Source of the DNA: Streptomyces malaysiense | GTDB taxonomy: Bacteria > Actinomycetota > Actinomycetes > Streptomycetales > Streptomycetaceae | Assembly: GCF_000980885.2 (NCBI RefSeq) | Contig: NZ_LBDA02000020.1 | Span: 1 to 64,000 of the forward strand | Reading direction: 5' to 3' | DNA: 64,000 bases | Part shown: piece after piece, positions 27,365 to 35,522 of the stretch | Position numbering within the stretch: the stretch's first letter is position 1 | Layout of the letters: each line of letters starts with the position of its first letter | Made by a program: the position numbers and the translations under genes | Notes under the pieces: generated by a model | Database searches by the model: none | Told to the model about the DNA's origin: nothing | Seen by the model: the letters and a program-made list of their open reading frames with translations, nothing else

Positions 27365-28696
27365 ATGAAGCGACGCGGCAGACATCGCCGGCGCAGGCGG
27401 GGCGCGGCCCTGCGCGCCGTACTGGCCGGGACCGCGCTGGCCCTGACCGCGGCGGCCACCGTGATCAGCGCCTCCCAGGCGCAGGTCACCGAGCGTCCCG
27501 GCGCGCTGAAGCCGCTCACCTCCGCCGCGGACACCGGCCGGCTGCGGCTGCGCGAGCACCTGGTACCGGCCCGTGCCCTGGACACCCTGGCGGCCTCGAT
27601 GGGCCGGCCGGTGGGCGTGACCGCCGTGCTCGCGGACACGGACCGCACCCTGCGCGAGGGGTCCGGCTGCGACGACACCGACCGCGCCTCCCTGCCCGTC
27701 GCGCCCGCCCCCGGCCGTGCCTACTGCTGGGACCCGGCCGACACCGGGGCCACGGGCTGGCGGCCGGCCTCGGTGGCCACCTCCGGGGACGCCGGCACCG
27801 GGGTGCGGGGCACCCACCGGGTCCTGCTCAGCGGCTGGACCCACAGCACCCGCACCGGCCCGAGCGCCGAGCGGGGCCTCGCCCGGGTCGCCTTCGTGGA
27901 CGCCGACGATCCGGACCGTCCCGCCTACCGCTGGGTGCTGCTGGTGGTGCCGGTGGACGGCGGCCACGACTACCGGGGTCTGGGCTCCCGGGTCTCCTCC
28001 ATGGTCTGGTACCGGGACAAGCTGCTGGTCACCGCCCGCCATGACGATTCCGCCGCGTTGTACGTGTACGACCTCGGCCGGATCCAGCGCGCCACGGTCG
28101 ACGGGCCCGCGATCGGCCGGGTGCGCGGCGGCTGGTCCGCCGACGGGTACCGGTACGTGATGCCCGCGGTCGGCAGCTACAGCTTCACCGCGGGCCGCTG
28201 CTCCGCCACCGGGGCGCCCTGTCCCGGCGCGCTCGCCCTCGACGCGGGTACGGCGCCGGCCAGCCTGGTCGCCGCCGAGTGGACCTCCCCGGGCGGCGAG
28301 CGCCCCGCCCGGCTGTGGCGGTACCCGTTCAGCGCGGACCCGCGCCGCGAGGGGCTGTTGGCCGCCGGTGCCGGGGGCCTGGTGGACGCGACGGAGGAGT
28401 ACCGGACCAAGGTGACCGGGATCCGGGGCGTGTTGTCGTACCGGGAGCCCGGCGCCCGGCGCACATCCTGGTATGTGGGACGGCTGCCCGGCTCGCAAGA
28501 CGGGCACGGCGGGCTGTGGCGGCAGGACACCCGGGGCGCGAAGGCGGCGGAGTGCGGCGCGGACGCCACGCACCGCTGCTGGGCCGAGTCCGCGGGCTCC
28601 CTGTCGTACTGGCGGGAGACCGGTGAGGTGTGGTCCGTGTCCGACCGGATGCTGTTCGCGGTGCCGCTGGCGGGACTGGAGCGGTCACTGGGCTGA
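27365..28696 (+). CDS. Secreted protein of unknown function, possibly beta-propeller
   Basis: The 443-residue protein begins with an Arg-rich MKRRGRHRRRRRGAALRAVL and a hydrophobic stretch ending near SASQAQV, so it is exported, possibly remaining anchored. The rest has repeated short strands with Trp/Tyr (SSMVWYRDKLLVTARHDDS, LYVYDLGRIQRATV, GGWSADGYRYVMPAVGSYSF) and several Cys pairs, suggesting an extracellular beta-rich fold such as a propeller. It has no catalytic motif I recognise. A GAAGAGGGGA-type sequence precedes the ATG. Homologues are common as hypothetical secreted proteins in Streptomyces. Confidence 0.7.
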   Translation: MKRRGRHRRRRRGAALRAVLAGTALALTAAATVISASQAQVTERPGALKPLTSAADTGRLRLREHLVPARALDTLAASMGRPVGVTAVLADTDRTLREGSGCDDTDRASLPVAPAPGRAYCWDPADTGATGWRPASVATSGDAGTGVRGTHRVLLSGWTHSTRTGPSAERGLARVAFVDADDPDRPAYRWVLLVVPVDGGHDYRGLGSRVSSMVWYRDKLLVTARHDDSAALYVYDLGRIQRATVDGPAIGRVRGGWSADGYRYVMPAVGSYSFTAGRCSATGAPCPGALALDAGTAPASLVAAEWTSPGGERPARLWRYPFSADPRREGLLAAGAGGLVDATEEYRTKVTGIRGVLSYREPGARRTSWYVGRLPGSQDGHGGLWRQDTRGAKAAECGADATHRCWAESAGSLSYWRETGEVWSVSDRMLFAVPLAGLERSLG

Positions 28697-28785
28697 CCCG
28701 CCGGCCCGTTCCCGGTCCGACCTCCCACGAAGGCGGGCGGGCGGTCGATCGACAGACACCGGGACGGGATGATTCCCTGGCCCGC

Positions 28786-29358
28786 ATGAGCAGCGTCCCT
28801 GTCACCACCTGGTTCCTGGAGCAGACGTCCCCGGCCGATCTGCTGCCCGCCGCCGCCCCCGAGGGCGACGTGCGGATCGTACGGGCGGAGGTGCCCTCCC
28901 CCGAGTTCAACCGGTTCCTGTACACGGCCGTCGGCGGGGACATCCGCTGGACCGACCGGCTCGACTGGTCGTACGCGCGCTGGCGGGACCTGGTGGAGCG
29001 GCCCGGTGTCGAGACATGGGTGGCGTACGACCGCGGCACGCCGGCCGGCTACATCGAGCTGGAGGCGCAGGACGACGGCGCCGTGGAGATCCTCTACTTC
29101 GGGCTGCTCCCCGCCTTCCGCGGCCGCGGCATCGGCGGCCATCTGCTGGCGCGCGGCACCGCCCGCGCCTGGGACTTCGCCGAGCGCCGGCCGGGGCTGG
29201 CCCCGACCAAGCGGGTATGGGTGCACACCTGCGACAAGGACGGCGAGTTCGCCATGGCCAACTACCAGCGCCGGGGCTTCAAGCTGTACGACACCCGGGT
29301 CGAGCTGGAGCCGGACGTGCCGAACCCGGGCCCGTGGCCGGGCGCCCACTCGGCCTGA
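28786..29358 (+). CDS. GNAT-family N-acetyltransferase
   Basis: The 190-residue protein has the acetyl-CoA binding signature LLPAFRGRGIGGHLLARGTA at about 107-126, preceded by the beta-strand VEILYFG, and the C-terminal YQRRGFKLYDTR seen in the fold. The start ATG at 28786 follows the preceding sequence without an obvious ribosome binding site. The acceptor, probably an amine, is unknown. It is the last gene before the dyad and leader of the sulfur locus. Confidence 0.85.
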   Translation: MSSVPVTTWFLEQTSPADLLPAAAPEGDVRIVRAEVPSPEFNRFLYTAVGGDIRWTDRLDWSYARWRDLVERPGVETWVAYDRGTPAGYIELEAQDDGAVEILYFGLLPAFRGRGIGGHLLARGTARAWDFAERRPGLAPTKRVWVHTCDKDGEFAMANYQRRGFKLYDTRVELEPDVPNPGPWPGAHSA

Positions 29359-29398
29359 CCTGTCGCGCCGAGACCTCCCGCCCCGTATGTGAGCCGAC

Positions 29399-29431
29399 AC
29401 ACCCTTGTCTCGCGATTCGAGACAAGGGTGT
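29399..29431. promoter_or_regulatory. 14-bp perfect inverted repeat before the sulfur operon (terminator or operator)
   Basis: ACACCCTTGTCTCG and its exact complement flank a five-base loop (CGATT). It lies 41 bases after the GNAT stop and about 55 bases before the leader peptide. It could end the upstream transcript; there is no U-tract. It is equally placed to be a binding site in the promoter of the sulfur operon. Confidence 0.7.
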
Positions 29432-29485
29432 CCACATGACGGAAGAAGCTGGACTCTGTCCAGATCGCCGTGACACGCTGCCGTC

Positions 29486-29569
29486 ATGCCTGGAACTGGA
29501 ATTGCCTTGGTGAGTCGGCGACACGTCGACCTCGGCCGCATGTCCAGCGCCATCTGTCCGGCGAGCTGA
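29486..29569 (+). CDS. Putative leader peptide of the sulfur assimilation operon (27 aa)
   Basis: A 27-residue ORF reads MPGTGIALVSRRHVDLGRMS followed by SAICPAS and a stop, 155 bases before sirA. The core R-x-H-x-D-L-x-R followed by S-A-x-C matches short peptides found ahead of sulfur-metabolism genes in Streptomyces that are annotated as putative leader peptides. A Cys codon near the end would allow ribosome stalling to sense cysteine or charged tRNA-Cys, as known for Cys-containing attenuators in mycobacteria. The mechanism here is an inference from that analogy. Confidence 0.75.
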   Translation: MPGTGIALVSRRHVDLGRMSSAICPAS

Positions 29570-29724
29570 CCTCTCCAGCGCCGCCGTTCCCCGCACCCCG
29601 CTTCCCGCTCGACCGCTGTCCGCGCCCGGCCCTCATCTCGAGCCGCGCGTGTATTTCCGTGCAGGTCAGAGCCTTCCAGCGCAGATTCTCCCTGTCCGCA
29701 GCCTGTCCGAAGGACGTAGCAGCC

Positions 29725-31422
29725 ATGGCCGCCTCCCCACAGAACCCCGCCGCCTCCGCGCCCCGCCGCAAGGTGAGCCGTCACCGCGGTGAGGGCCAGT
29801 GGGCCCAGGGCCACTTCACGCCGCTCAACGGCAACGAGCAGCTCAAGAAGGACGACGACGGTCTCAACGTACGGACACGTATTGAGACGGTCTACTCCCA
29901 GCGCGGCTTCGCCTCCATCGACCCGAACGACCTGCGCGGCCGGATGCGCTGGTGGGGTCTGTACACCCAGCGCAAGCCCGGGATCGACGGCGGCAAGACC
30001 GCGGTCCTGGAGCCGGAGGAGCTGGACGACGAGTACTTCATGCTGCGGGTGCGGATCGACGGCGGCCGGCTGACCACCCGGCAGCTGCGGGTGATCGGTG
30101 AGATCTCCCAGGAGTTCGCGCGCGGCACCGCGGACATCACCGACCGGCAGAACATCCAGCTGCACTGGATCCGCATCGAGGACGTGCCGGAGATCTGGCG
30201 GCGGCTCGAAGAGGTCGGCCTGTCCACCACCGAGGCGTGCGGGGACACGCCCCGGGTGATCCTCGGCTCCCCGGTCGCGGGCATCGCCGAGGACGAGATC
30301 ATCGACGGCACCCCCGCCGTCGAGGAGATCCACCGCCGGGTCGTCGGCAATCCTCTGTACTCGAACCTGCCGCGCAAGTTCAAGTCCGCGATCTCCGGCT
30401 CGCCGCTCCTCGACGTGGCGCACGAGATCAACGACGTCGCGTTCGTCGGGGTCGAACACCCTGAGCACGGACCCGGTTTCGACCTGTGGGTCGGCGGCGG
30501 GCTGTCCACCAACCCGAAGATCGGTGTCCGGCTCGGCGCCTGGGTGCCGCTGGCGGAGGTCGCCGACGTCTACGAGGGCGTCATCTCGATCTTCCGCGAC
30601 CACGGCTACCGACGGCTGCGCAACCGGGCCCGGCTGAAGTTCCTGGTCGCCGACTGGGGCGCGGAGAAGTTCCGACAGGTGCTGGAGGACGAGTACCTCC
30701 GGCGCAAGCTGGTCGACGGCCCGGCGCCCGCGCAGCCCGTGCGGCGCTGGCGCGACCACGTCGGGGTGCACCGGCAGCGGGACGGCCGCTTCTACGTCGG
30801 GTTCGCGCCGCGCGTCGGCCGGGTCGACGGCACCACGCTGGCCAAGATCGCCGATGTCGCCGAGGCGCACGGCTCCGCGCGGGTGCGGACCACCGTCGAG
30901 CAGAAGATGATCGTGCTGGACGTCGAGCAGGAGCAGGTCGAGTCGCTGTCCTCGGCCCTGGAGTCGCTCGGCCTCACCGTCTCCCCGTCCACCTTCCGGC
31001 GCGGCACCATGGCCTGCACCGGCATCGAGTTCTGCAAGCTCGCCATCGTGGAGACCAAGGCGCGCGGCAGCTCCCTGATCGACGAGTTGGAGCGCCGGCT
31101 GCCGGAGTTCGACGAGCCGCTGACCATCAACCTCAACGGCTGCCCGAACGCCTGCGCCCGGATCCAGGTGGCCGACATCGGGCTCAAGGGCCAGCTGGTC
31201 CTGGACGACGACGGCAACCAGGTCGAGGGCTACCAGGTGCACCTGGGCGGCGCGCTCGGCCTGGAAGCGGGCTTCGGCCGCAAGGTACGCGGCCTGAAGG
31301 TCACCTCCGAGGAACTGCCCGACTACATCGAGCGGGTGCTGCGGCGCTATCTGGCCGAGCGCGCGGACGGCGAGCGGTTCGCCGTCTGGGCGGCCCGCGC
31401 ATCCGCGGAGGACCTGTCGTGA
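29725..31422 (+). CDS. sirA: Assimilatory (ferredoxin-type) sulfite/nitrite reductase
   Basis: The 565-residue cytoplasmic enzyme reduces sulfite to sulfide with six electrons from ferredoxin using siroheme and a [4Fe-4S] cluster. The cluster ligands are visible: MACTGIEFCKLAIVETK (CX5C, about residues 431-437) and NLNGCPNACARIQVADIG (CX3C). Conserved arginines and the duplicated half-domains DITDRQNIQLHWIRIEDVPE and HGSARVRTTVEQKMIVLDVE are present. Length matches the actinobacterial family. AAGGACG sits just upstream of the ATG. It opens the operon, whose zinc-ribbon, cysH, cysC, cysD and cysN genes supply the sulfite. Confidence 0.93.
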   Translation: MAASPQNPAASAPRRKVSRHRGEGQWAQGHFTPLNGNEQLKKDDDGLNVRTRIETVYSQRGFASIDPNDLRGRMRWWGLYTQRKPGIDGGKTAVLEPEELDDEYFMLRVRIDGGRLTTRQLRVIGEISQEFARGTADITDRQNIQLHWIRIEDVPEIWRRLEEVGLSTTEACGDTPRVILGSPVAGIAEDEIIDGTPAVEEIHRRVVGNPLYSNLPRKFKSAISGSPLLDVAHEINDVAFVGVEHPEHGPGFDLWVGGGLSTNPKIGVRLGAWVPLAEVADVYEGVISIFRDHGYRRLRNRARLKFLVADWGAEKFRQVLEDEYLRRKLVDGPAPAQPVRRWRDHVGVHRQRDGRFYVGFAPRVGRVDGTTLAKIADVAEAHGSARVRTTVEQKMIVLDVEQEQVESLSSALESLGLTVSPSTFRRGTMACTGIEFCKLAIVETKARGSSLIDELERRLPEFDEPLTINLNGCPNACARIQVADIGLKGQLVLDDDGNQVEGYQVHLGGALGLEAGFGRKVRGLKVTSEELPDYIERVLRRYLAERADGERFAVWAARASAEDLS

Positions 31423-31595
31423 GCGAGCGTGCCGCCCCCTTCTACTGCCCCTACTGCGGCGACGAGGACCTGCGTCCGAGCGAGGAGGGCCACGGCGCCT
31501 GGGAGTGCGGGGCGTGCAACCGGGCGTTCCGGCTGAAGTTCCTCGGACTGCTCGCGCAGGGGCTGCGCCGGGCCGACGACCAAGAGGCGAGCTGA
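31419..31595 (+). CDS. Small zinc-ribbon protein of the sulfur operon (58 aa)
   Basis: The GTG at 31419 overlaps the sirA stop (GTGA). The 58-residue product contains FYCPYCGDEDL and WECGACNRAFRLKFLG, two CxxC pairs forming a zinc ribbon. The gene is regularly found between sirA and cysH in Streptomyces but its role is not known to me; a redox or assembly partner of the reductase is a reasonable guess. It ends one base before cysH starts. Confidence 0.8.
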   Translation: MSERAAPFYCPYCGDEDLRPSEEGHGAWECGACNRAFRLKFLGLLAQGLRRADDQEAS

Positions 31596-31596
31596 C

Positions 31597-32307
31597 ATGA
31601 CGACCCATCAGACAGAGCTCACCGACGACGAGTTGCGGGAGCTGGCCGAGCGGGCCGGGCGGGAGCTGGAGGACGCCTCCGCACTGGAGATCCTGCGCTG
31701 GGCGGTGGACACCTTCGGTGAGGGGTTCTGCGTCACCTCCTCGATGGAGGACGCCGTGGTCGCCCATCTCGCCTCCCGGGTGCGCCCGGGGGTGGACGTG
31801 GTCTTCCTGGACACCGGCTACCACTTCCCGGAGACCATCGGCACCCGGGACGCCGTGGCGGCGGTGATGGACGTCAACGTCCTCACCCTCACGCCGAGGC
31901 AGACGGTGGCCGAGCAGGACGCCGAGTACGGCCCGAGGCTGCACGACCGCGACCCCGACCTGTGCTGCGCCCTGCGCAAGGTGCGCCCCCTCCAGGAGGG
32001 CCTGGAGAACCACCGGGCCTGGGCGACCGGTCTGCGCCGCGACGAGTCGCCGACCCGGGCGCACACCCCGGTGGTCGGCTGGGACGAGAAGCGGCGCAAG
32101 GTCAAGGTCTCCCCCATCGCCCGCTGGACCCAGGACGACGTGGACGCCTACGTCGCCGAACACGGTGTCCTCACCAACCCGTTGCTGATGGACGGCTACG
32201 CCTCCGTCGGCTGCGCCCCCTGCACCCGCCGGGTGCTGGAGGGCGAGGACGCGCGCGCCGGACGCTGGGCGGGGCGCGCCAAGACCGAGTGCGGACTGCA
32301 CGGATGA
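31597..32307 (+). CDS. cysH: APS/PAPS reductase (4Fe-4S type)
   Basis: The 236-residue enzyme reduces adenylyl sulfate to sulfite using thioredoxin. DLCCALRKV, VGCAPCTRRVLEGED (CxxC) and the catalytic C-terminal ECGLHG are all present; the CC...CxxC set binds a [4Fe-4S] cluster and indicates preference for APS over PAPS, in contrast to the E. coli type that lacks it. GFCVTSSMEDAVVAHLASRV and VDVVFLDTGYHFPET are the PP-loop region. Although an APS kinase gene follows, APS should be reduced directly. Sits in the operon with an ATGA overlap to the region preceding cysC. Confidence 0.93.
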   Translation: MTTHQTELTDDELRELAERAGRELEDASALEILRWAVDTFGEGFCVTSSMEDAVVAHLASRVRPGVDVVFLDTGYHFPETIGTRDAVAAVMDVNVLTLTPRQTVAEQDAEYGPRLHDRDPDLCCALRKVRPLQEGLENHRAWATGLRRDESPTRAHTPVVGWDEKRRKVKVSPIARWTQDDVDAYVAEHGVLTNPLLMDGYASVGCAPCTRRVLEGEDARAGRWAGRAKTECGLHG

Positions 32308-32360
32308 CGGATCACCGGACGGGGTCCCGGCAAGCGGCCCAGGCCCAGTCCCGGACCGAG

Positions 32361-32460
32361 TCCCAACCCCAACCCCAGCCCCGCTCCCAGCCCAAGTCCC
32401 ACTCCCACTCCCGCTCCCACTCCCACTCCCAGACTCAGACTCAGACTCAGACTCAGACTC
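32361..32460. repeat. Hexanucleotide microsatellite at the cysH-cysC junction
   Basis: Degenerate CCCAAC/CTCCCA-type units run from about 32361, and five perfect AGACTC copies occupy 32431-32460. It lies just before the ribosome binding site of cysC. If the upstream ATG at 32304 is used, it would encode an N-terminal extension rich in Gln-Pro, His-Ser and Gln-Thr dipeptides; the unit length of six keeps the frame. Confidence 0.9.
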
Positions 32461-32471
32461 AGGAGAACGAC

Positions 32472-33008
32472 GTGACCACCGGAGCCACCGTCTGGCTCAC
32501 GGGTCTGCCGAGCGCCGGCAAGACCACCATCGCCCATGAACTGGCGGGCCGGCTGCGCGCCGGGGGCCGCCGGGTCGAGGTGCTCGACGGCGACGAGATC
32601 CGCGAGTTCATCTCCGCGGGCCTCGGCTTCTCCCGCGAGGACCGGCACACCAATGTGCAGCGCATCGGCTTCGTCGCCGAACTGCTCTCCCGCAACGGCG
32701 TGCTGACCCTCGTACCGGTGATCGCACCGTACGCGGACAGCCGGCACGCGGTGCGGGGGCGGCACGAGGAGAACGCCACCCCGTACCTGGAGGTGCACGT
32801 GGCGACGCCCGTCGAGGTGTGCAGCGTCCGCGATGTGAAGGGGCTGTACGCCAAGCAGGCCGCGGGCGAGCTGTCCGGGCTGACCGGTGTGGACGACCCG
32901 TACGAGGAGCCGGCCTCGCCCGAACTGCGCATCGAGTCGCAGCACCAGACCGTGCAGGAGTCCGCGGCCGCCGTGTCCGCCCTGCTCAGCGAGAGGGGAC
33001 TGATATGA
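32472..33008 (+). CDS. cysC: Adenylylsulfate (APS) kinase
   Basis: The 178-residue kinase phosphorylates APS to PAPS. TVWLTGLPSAGKTTIAHELA has the P-loop, LDGDEIREFISAGLGFSRED and RHTNVQRIGFVAELLSRNGV give the APS site, and VKGLYAKQAAGELSGLTGVD follows. I start at the GTG at 32472, preceded by AGGAG six bases away and beginning at the conserved TTGATVWLTG; an alternative ATG at 32304 overlaps the cysH stop and would add 56 low-complexity residues. The last codons overlap cysD by 4 bases. Confidence 0.9.
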   Translation: MTTGATVWLTGLPSAGKTTIAHELAGRLRAGGRRVEVLDGDEIREFISAGLGFSREDRHTNVQRIGFVAELLSRNGVLTLVPVIAPYADSRHAVRGRHEENATPYLEVHVATPVEVCSVRDVKGLYAKQAAGELSGLTGVDDPYEEPASPELRIESQHQTVQESAAAVSALLSERGLI

Positions 33009-33940
33009 CCACGCTCGCCGAGGTCCAGGGCGGTACGGACAGCCCGTACGCCCTGTCGCACCTGGACGCGCTGGAGTCCGAGGCCGTGCACATCTTCCGT
33101 GAGGTGGCGGGCGAGTTCGAGAACCCGGTGATCCTGTTCTCCGGGGGCAAGGACTCGATCGTGATGCTGCACCTCGCGCTGAAGGCGTTCGCGCCGGCGG
33201 CGGTGCCGTTCTCGCTGCTGCACGTGGACACCGGGCACAACTTCCCCGAGGTGCTGGAGTACCGGGACCGCGCGGTCGAGCGGCACGGGCTGCGTCTGCA
33301 CGTGGCCTCCGTGCAGGACTACATCGACCGGGGGGTGCTCAAGGAGCGCCCGGACGGCACCCGCAACCCGCTCCAGACGCTTCCGCTGACCGAGAAGATC
33401 CAGTCGGAGCGGTTCGACGCGGTCTTCGGTGGCGGGCGCCGGGACGAGGAGAAGGCTCGGGCCAAGGAGCGGGTGTTCTCGCTGCGCGACGAGTTCTCCC
33501 AGTGGGACCCGCGCCGCCAGCGCCCCGAGCTGTGGAACCTGTACAACGGCCGGCACGCGCCCGGTGAGCACGTCCGGGTGTTCCCGCTGTCGAACTGGAC
33601 AGAGCTGGACGTGTGGCAGTACATCGCCCGCGAGGGCATCGCGCTGCCGGAGATCTACTTCGCGCACGAGCGCGAGGTGTTCCAGCGGGCCGGGATGTGG
33701 CTGACGGCCGGTGAGTGGGGCGGCCCGCGCGAGGACGAGCCGGTCGTCAGGCGCCTGGTGCGCTACCGCACGGTCGGTGACATGTCCTGCACCGGGGCCG
33801 TCGACTCCGACGCGACGACCCTGGACGCCGTCATCGCGGAGATCGCCGCGTCCCGGCTCACCGAACGGGGCGCGACCCGTGCGGACGACAAGCTGTCCGA
33901 GGCCGCGATGGAAGACCGCAAGCGCGAGGGGTACTTCTAA
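33005..33940 (+). CDS. cysD: Sulfate adenylyltransferase subunit 2
   Basis: The 311-residue subunit forms APS from sulfate and ATP, using energy from the GTPase CysN. The PP-loop FSGGKDSIVMLHLA, LHVDTGHNFPEV, GGGRRDEEKARAKERVFS and VDSDATTLDAVIAEI are diagnostic. AGAGGGGA precedes the ATG. Coupled upstream to cysC by overlap and downstream to cysN with 2 bases between. Confidence 0.95.
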   Translation: MTTLAEVQGGTDSPYALSHLDALESEAVHIFREVAGEFENPVILFSGGKDSIVMLHLALKAFAPAAVPFSLLHVDTGHNFPEVLEYRDRAVERHGLRLHVASVQDYIDRGVLKERPDGTRNPLQTLPLTEKIQSERFDAVFGGGRRDEEKARAKERVFSLRDEFSQWDPRRQRPELWNLYNGRHAPGEHVRVFPLSNWTELDVWQYIAREGIALPEIYFAHEREVFQRAGMWLTAGEWGGPREDEPVVRRLVRYRTVGDMSCTGAVDSDATTLDAVIAEIAASRLTERGATRADDKLSEAAMEDRKREGYF

Positions 33941-33942
33941 CC

Positions 33943-35277
33943 ATGAGCACAGTCACGACCGAAGCGCTGGCGGCCACCACGCTGCTCAGGTTCGCCACCG
34001 CGGGCTCCGTCGACGACGGCAAGTCCACCCTGGTCGGACGGCTGCTGCACGACTCCAAGTCGGTCCTCGCCGACCAACTGGAGGCCGTGGAGCGGGCGTC
34101 GGCGAGCCGCGGCCAGGACGGCCCCGATCTCGCCCTGCTCACCGACGGGCTGCGCGCCGAGCGGGAACAGGGCATCACGATCGACGTGGCGTACCGCTAC
34201 TTCGCCACTCCCCGGCGGCGGTTCATCCTCGCCGACACCCCCGGCCATGTGCAGTACACCCGCAACATGGTCACCGGCGCCTCCACCGCGGAGCTGACGG
34301 TGATCCTGGTCGACGCCCGCAACGGCGTGGTCGAGCAGACCCGCCGGCACGCCGCGATCGCCGCCCTGCTGCGCGTCCCGCATGTGGTGCTGGCCGTCAA
34401 CAAGATGGACCTGGTCGACTACCGGGAACCCGTCTTCGCGGCGATCGCCGAGGAATTCACCGCCTACGCCACCGAGTTGGGCGTCCCCGAGATCACCGCG
34501 ATCCCGATCTCCGCGCTCGCCGGCGACAACGTGGTGGAGCCGTCCGCGCACATGGACTGGTACGGCGGGCCCACCGTCCTGGAGCACCTGGAGACCGTCC
34601 CGGTCAGCCACGACCTGGCCCACTGCCACGCCCGGCTGCCGGTGCAGTACGTGATCCGCCCGCAGAGCGCCGAGCACCCCGACTACCGGGGTTACGCGGG
34701 CCAGATCGCCGCGGGCAGCTTCCGGGTCGGCGAGGAGGTCACGGTCCTGCCGTCCGGGCGGACCACGACGGTCTCCGGCATCGACCTGCTGGGCGAACCT
34801 GTCGACGTCGCCTGGACCACCCAGTCCGTGACCCTCCTGCTGGCGGACGACATCGACGTCTCGCGCGGCGATCTGATCGTGCCGGCCAAGGACGCGCCGC
34901 CGACCACGCGGGACGTGGAGGCGACGGTGTGCCATGTCGCCGACGCCGCGCTGACCGTCGGCCACCGGGTCCTGCTCAAGCACGGCACCCGGACCGTCAA
35001 GGCGATCGTCAAGGACATCCCGTCCCGGCTCACCCTGGACGACCTGTCCCTGCACCCGCACCCCGGGCGGCTCGCCGCCAACGACATCGGCCGGGTGAAG
35101 ATCCGTACCGCCGAACCGCTGCCCGTCGACTCCTACGCCGACTCGCGCCGCACCGGCTCCTTCATCCTGATCGACCCCGCCGACGGCACCACGCTCACCG
35201 CGGGGATGGTCGGCGAGTCCTTCGCCGCGCCGGAGCCGGTCAAGGACGTGGCCGACGACGGCGGCTGGGACTTCTAG
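33943..35277 (+). CDS. cysN: Sulfate adenylyltransferase subunit 1 (GTPase)
   Basis: The 444-residue GTPase activates CysD. It has the G1 loop GSVDDGKSTLVGRLLHD, the G3 element LADTPGHVQYTRNM, the G4 NKMDLVDYREP and the EF-Tu-like beta-barrel domains 2 and 3. There is no fused CysC domain, consistent with the separate cysC gene upstream. Ends 245 bases before the transporter genes. Confidence 0.95.
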   Translation: MSTVTTEALAATTLLRFATAGSVDDGKSTLVGRLLHDSKSVLADQLEAVERASASRGQDGPDLALLTDGLRAEREQGITIDVAYRYFATPRRRFILADTPGHVQYTRNMVTGASTAELTVILVDARNGVVEQTRRHAAIAALLRVPHVVLAVNKMDLVDYREPVFAAIAEEFTAYATELGVPEITAIPISALAGDNVVEPSAHMDWYGGPTVLEHLETVPVSHDLAHCHARLPVQYVIRPQSAEHPDYRGYAGQIAAGSFRVGEEVTVLPSGRTTTVSGIDLLGEPVDVAWTTQSVTLLLADDIDVSRGDLIVPAKDAPPTTRDVEATVCHVADAALTVGHRVLLKHGTRTVKAIVKDIPSRLTLDDLSLHPHPGRLAANDIGRVKIRTAEPLPVDSYADSRRTGSFILIDPADGTTLTAGMVGESFAAPEPVKDVADDGGWDF

Positions 35278-35357
35278 GCATGGACTCCCACGGTTTCCGC
35301 GCCATGTTCGCGAAGGCGGGCGGGCGGGTCGGCAGCGGCGTCCTCGGCTGGGGATCG

Positions 35358-35376
35358 CCCCGAACGGAGTTCGGGG
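35358..35376. repeat. Short palindrome (CCCCGAA ... TTCGGGG) in the cysN-transporter gap
   Basis: A 7-bp stem with a 5-base loop lies in the 245-base gap between cysN and the transporter. This GCCCCGAACGGAGTTCGGGG-like motif recurs in Streptomyces genomes as a short repeat or terminator-like element; I see only one copy here. The gap has an additional short ORF but no convincing gene. Confidence 0.5.
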
Positions 35377-35522
35377 GAGGACAGGGCGGGGTGGCGCGAT
35401 GTGTGCGCTGACGTACGCGCACCGCTCGCGCGCCCTCCCCCCGCACAGACGAAGACCTGCCGACCTCCCGGCCACGACCTGAGAGACCGTGACCAGCCGG
35501 GCCAACGAGAGGAACCCCTCCC

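Noticed and set aside
29437..29514. 25-codon ORF with two Cys codons just after the 14-bp dyad
   Set aside because: Overlaps the RxHxDL-type leader peptide in another frame and lacks a recognisable conserved core; the peptide at 29486 fits the family better, though a dual-leader arrangement is not excluded.
28177..32301. Very long minus-strand open frame opposite the secreted protein, GNAT and sulfur genes
   Set aside because: It is an antisense shadow created by GC-rich third positions; its translation is rich in His, Arg, Pro and Asp without any motif, and the plus-strand genes are clear.
32361..32460. Possible CRISPR or direct-repeat array
   Set aside because: The units are contiguous hexamers without spacers, hence a microsatellite.
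35281..35412. 43-codon ORF starting just after the cysN stop
   Set aside because: Low-complexity Gly/Arg content, contains a common palindromic repeat and shows no ribosome binding site.
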